Below, piece by piece: positions 33,184 through 35,000 of a stretch of DNA of 35,000 bases (position 1 is its first letter; every line of letters begins with the position of its first letter). Location: contig NC_135562.1 of NCBI RefSeq assembly GCF_964340395.1, positions 22,392,718 to 22,427,717 of the forward strand. The letters are read 5' to 3'. The position numbers were made by a program, and so were the translations under genes. Origin of the DNA: Glandiceps talaboti (taxonomy: Eukaryota; Hemichordata; Enteropneusta; Spengelidae). The notes beneath the pieces are model-generated. The model searched no databases. It was not told where the DNA came from and saw nothing but the letters and a program-made list of their open reading frames with translations.

Positions 33184-33486
33184 AGTCAACAATTACCAAA
33201 CTGATGAAACATTACAGGGTTTACTTCCCTAATACAAAATTTTTTCCTAAACTACATATGCTGGAGAGGCTGAGCGCATGTTGTACAGAGGGTGAGGGAA
33301 TTTAAGCGTGGATTGGGGTTCTTTTCTGAACAGGGCATTGAAGCTATCCACCACAAATTAAACAAAAGTTCGGTAAATTTCCAAAGTATGCCTGGGGATG
33401 ATCTGAAGAAAATGCAGTGTTTAATGAACGACCACCATGTCACGGTACATCCAGACCAATGTAAACCAATAATTGCACAAATTTAA
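33184..33486 (+). CDS. exon G, 3' end, with frameshift
   Basis: Acceptor TATATCTACAG. The entering frame reads ESTITKLMKHYRVYFPNTKF then FPKLHMLERL and terminates at TAA 33303. The family-like C-terminus (HVVQRVREFKRGLGFFSEQG, then IEAIHH and VHPDQCKPII) lies one base ahead and stops at 33484-33486. The shift is between about 33262 and 33277. Confidence 0.7.
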
Positions 33487-33939
33487 CAGAATCATTGTTT
33501 ACTTGAATGAGTATTGCAAGTGTTATGTGTGCCTTTGTGTGTCAGGTGCTCCTTATTGTGGAAAACAATTGACGTTTGCATGTTTGAGTATTAATGTATG
33601 CCCAGATAAAAGTGCCTGACATTGTAGTGAAATCTAGTGTAACTTTGTGAAGCACGAGTTAACATCTCCATCACAAGTGAAAACAATGTTGTAAGTCCCT
33701 TTTCAAATCAGGTTTACATTATGTAATGAGAGCATCTATGTGATTGAAATTCAAAATAAACTGTAAATATTCAAATTTCCTTTTAAATAATGACATATTT
33801 TCATTATGTATCCAAACTTGGACACTTCATGACAAAAAACCCTGTTTTTTCAACAAAATATTAACTACAATAAGAAGTAAACTTGAGTAAACCAGTAAAC
33901 AAAAGAATCATAAAGTGGTCGTCGAGGGCGCAATCCAAC
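33487..33939. other. 3' flanking sequence
   Basis: AT-rich sequence without a recognisable gene. It may include the 3' UTR of the upstream copy and the promoter of the gene starting at 33940. Confidence 0.4.
33755..33760 (+). terminator. candidate polyadenylation signal AATAAA
   Basis: AATAAA lies about 270 bp after the last stop codon of the seven-exon copy. The hexamer is common in AT-rich DNA, so this is weak. Confidence 0.3.
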
Positions 33940-34292
33940 ATGGCGGCTCTCAAACTAAGTTTCCATAGGGAAACGCATGTGTATTACTATAAAGCAGGTA
34001 TCTCTTTTTGCCTGGTAAAATACTCGTGTATCTTACCAAGCTTCTGTGATTATGGCTGGGTTTTGTCCTAGTTTCACAACAGGTGTTGGAAGTATACATA
34101 ATAATTACAGGAGTAGTCATTTACTTGAAGTCGCTAGTCGGCAGACAACTTCCAAGAGTGCTCCAATCAACACAGACAACGGGCAATTTATTTAGTTTAC
34201 ATCCAACTATTATAACTTCGACAGGAAAAAAAGCAAATGTGGCGAAACTATTTGAAAACAGAAATTGGAAATTCAGAGATTGCAATCACTAA
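33940..34292 (+). CDS. two-exon small gene, 79 residues, unknown function
   Basis: Exon 1 (33940-33997) begins at a good-context start (CCAACATGGCG) and reads MAALKLSFHRETHVYYYKA. Its donor GTATCT leaves one base. Exon 2 (34111-34292) follows a TAATTACAG acceptor, completes a Gly codon and continues GVVIYLKSLVGRQLPRVLQS to a TAA at 34290. The phase match supports splicing. The Arg/Lys-rich, acid-poor N-terminus could be a mitochondrial targeting sequence, which is speculative. No family is recognised, and it could be the start of a longer gene with another donor. Confidence 0.45.
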
Positions 34293-34523
34293 TTCTTTAA
34301 TAGGACCTCAAAAAATTAATCTCTGAATAAGGGACAAATAATAAAATTTCTAAGACAATAGATGGACTCCAGGGGAGCTGCCTTACTGTTCAGCAAAGCA
34401 GGTACTGGGTAGAGGTAAACTATCAATGAATGTTTACTCACTACAAAATTTGCTGTAAAAATAAACAATGTACTACCCCGGTATTAAACATTATAACACA
34501 CTGCATACTCAACTCTCGGCCGT
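34293..34523. other. spacer before the promoter-like region
   Basis: No gene seen. Confidence 0.4.
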
Positions 34524-34657
34524 GATTGGTCAATACTACATCACAGGTTATGGACTATTCTCGCGCTGTTCTACGATAAATGATGTAGCAGGCACTAATT
34601 AATGGAACTAGTCCCCAGCACCATTGATTAGTGCCTCATGATGACATCATATATACA
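34524..34657 (+). promoter_or_regulatory. putative promoter region (CCAAT, CRE-like, TATA-like)
   Basis: An inverted CCAAT box (ATTGGTCAAT, 34525-34534), a CRE-like TGACATCA (34642-34649) and an AT-rich TATATACAC stretch (about 34650) precede the ATG at 34701 by about 175, 55 and 45 bp. The spacing is plausible for an invertebrate promoter. Each motif alone is weak. Confidence 0.35.
34590..34636. repeat. 16-bp-arm inverted repeat with 15-bp spacer
   Basis: AGGCACTAATTAATGG (34590-34605) and CCATTGATTAGTGCCT (34621-34636) are complementary at 15 of 16 positions. The spacer is AACTAGTCCCCAGCA. Size and layout resemble tyrosine-recombinase core sites, and the gene next to it resembles a Crypton-derived protein, hence the interest. 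Confidence 0.75.
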
Positions 34658-34700
34658 CGCGAATAATGACGATATTTTCAAAGAACAACAAATTGTAAAC

Positions 34701-34886
34701 ATGTCTGGCTCGTCTGAAACTACGACCACAAGCAGCAGCCAACGTAAATGTTTTGCTCGATTCATCGAAATTTCGGAAGAAGAGCTGGCCAACATTGTCT
34801 CTGAGAAAGACTCTAAAAAAACAAAGACAGTAATCAAGACAGCAGTTGGTATTTTGGAGAACTATTTGTTATTGGGGCAACTCTAA
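34701..34886 (+). CDS. Crypton-like/KCTD1-KIAA1958-type N-terminal fragment, 61 residues
   Basis: Starts MSGSSETTTTSSSQRKCFAR and continues FIEISEEELANIVSEKDSKK TKTVIKTAVGILENYL (two adjoining parts), ending with TAA at 34884-34886. The pattern of an acidic EISEEEL, then a KDSK-TK core and a KxAV-IL-(E/R)YL helix is familiar from the N-terminal segment of proteins derived from Crypton tyrosine-recombinase transposons (DUF3504-associated). The recombinase domain is not present in the window. Either a first exon ends before the stop or this is a truncated copy. I chose the ATG at 34701 because upstream in-frame codons add only non-conserved sequence. Confidence 0.55.
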   Translation: MSGSSETTTTSSSQRKCFARFIEISEEELANIVSEKDSKKTKTVIKTAVGILENYLLLGQL

Positions 34887-35000
34887 AAGGTTATTGAACA
34901 CAATGCAAACAAACTCTGCTTGCTGGAGAAGTTTGTTATAATTATTTTAGTGTGCTGTGGTTTATGATTCTTGTTTGGTGTTATAATACACATGCTGACT
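34887..35000. other. right edge, nothing recognised
   Basis: AT-rich sequence following the Crypton-like frame. It may hold its first intron or downstream flank. No recombinase motif is visible in the remaining bases. Confidence 0.4.

Larger units (their letters stand above)
30164..33486 (+). pseudogene. seven-exon copy of a multicopy metazoan protein family, frameshifted
   Basis: The reconstructed exons are 30164-30404, 30526-30602, 31156-31358, 31460-31756, 32097-32249, 32610-32787 and 33184-33486, about 480 codons. Visible landmarks in order are WVKIGGDHGGGSMKS, VGDYEYLLKIYGLSGPSGKH then FCLWC, FDIPLCRVALPVPHISLGIF, a Glu/Asp-rich helical stretch, GLGFFSEQGIEAIHHKLN and a VHP near the end. 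From memory this layout matches a large family of uncharacterised proteins, repeated many times in cnidarian, lancelet, mollusc and fish genomes and perhaps linked to mobile elements. The function is unknown. Most exon phases fit exactly. Frameshifts interrupt the first and last exons, and no start exon is visible because a satellite lies just upstream. Probably a decayed or 5'-truncated copy. Confidence 0.7.

Overview
This is a eukaryotic, AT-rich, intron- and repeat-laden window, most plausibly from a marine invertebrate. A mollusc is my first guess and a lancelet or another lophotrochozoan is possible. The reasons are: spliceosomal GT-AG exon borders; many (TCTG)n, (TG)n and (TTTG)n microsatellites; a non-autonomous Helitron/HINE-like repeat with core tandem units, an ACGG microsatellite and a terminal hairpin, of the kind described from bivalves; and gene remnants from multicopy invertebrate families. 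There is no prokaryotic gene structure. Nearly half of the window is tandem repeat, and most long open frames are by-products of repeats without stop codons.

Layout. 1-2.2 kb: microsatellites and a 38-bp minisatellite. 2.507-3.515 kb: a ~1.0-kb element with imperfect terminal inverted repeats and a TTA target duplication (PIF/Harbinger-like MITE). 3.5-5.67 kb: unique or degenerate sequence with a lone copy of that TIR and a 90-bp direct duplication. 5.67-8.10 kb: a 24/46-bp minisatellite. 8.43-8.51 kb: a TTAGTG telomere-like stretch. 8.707-8.785 kb: a perfect 19-bp-arm palindrome. 9.15-13.43 kb: a minus-strand series of very short, repeatedly duplicated exons with strong splice sites, encoding Lys/Glu-rich peptides where open. 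14.2-21.08 kb: a 132-bp satellite organised into an 896-bp higher-order repeat, itself duplicated as a 1,792-bp block. 22.24-26.26 kb: a 151-bp satellite that appears to be the expanded core of the Helitron/HINE-like repeat and ends in that repeat's ACGG microsatellite and hairpin. 26.54-26.66 kb: a small foldback element. 26.8-30.08 kb: a 53-bp satellite carrying a hairpin in most monomers.

30.16-33.49 kb (+): seven exons of a recognisable but functionally uncharacterised multicopy protein family. Phases fit across the joins except one, and the copy carries two single-base-type frameshifts, so it is probably a pseudogene or truncated copy. Its upstream end is lost in, or lies beyond, the 53-bp satellite. 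33.94-34.29 kb (+): a plausible two-exon, 79-residue gene of unknown function. 34.70-34.886 kb (+): a 61-residue frame resembling the N-terminal exon of Crypton-type (KCTD1/KIAA1958-like, DUF3504-associated) proteins, preceded by a CCAAT/TATA-like promoter region and a 16-bp-arm inverted repeat.

I see no operon-like cooperation between genes. The main story is several repeat families, at least one apparently seeded by a transposon, embedded between and possibly within the introns of gene remnants. Family names are from memory of motifs; no search was run.
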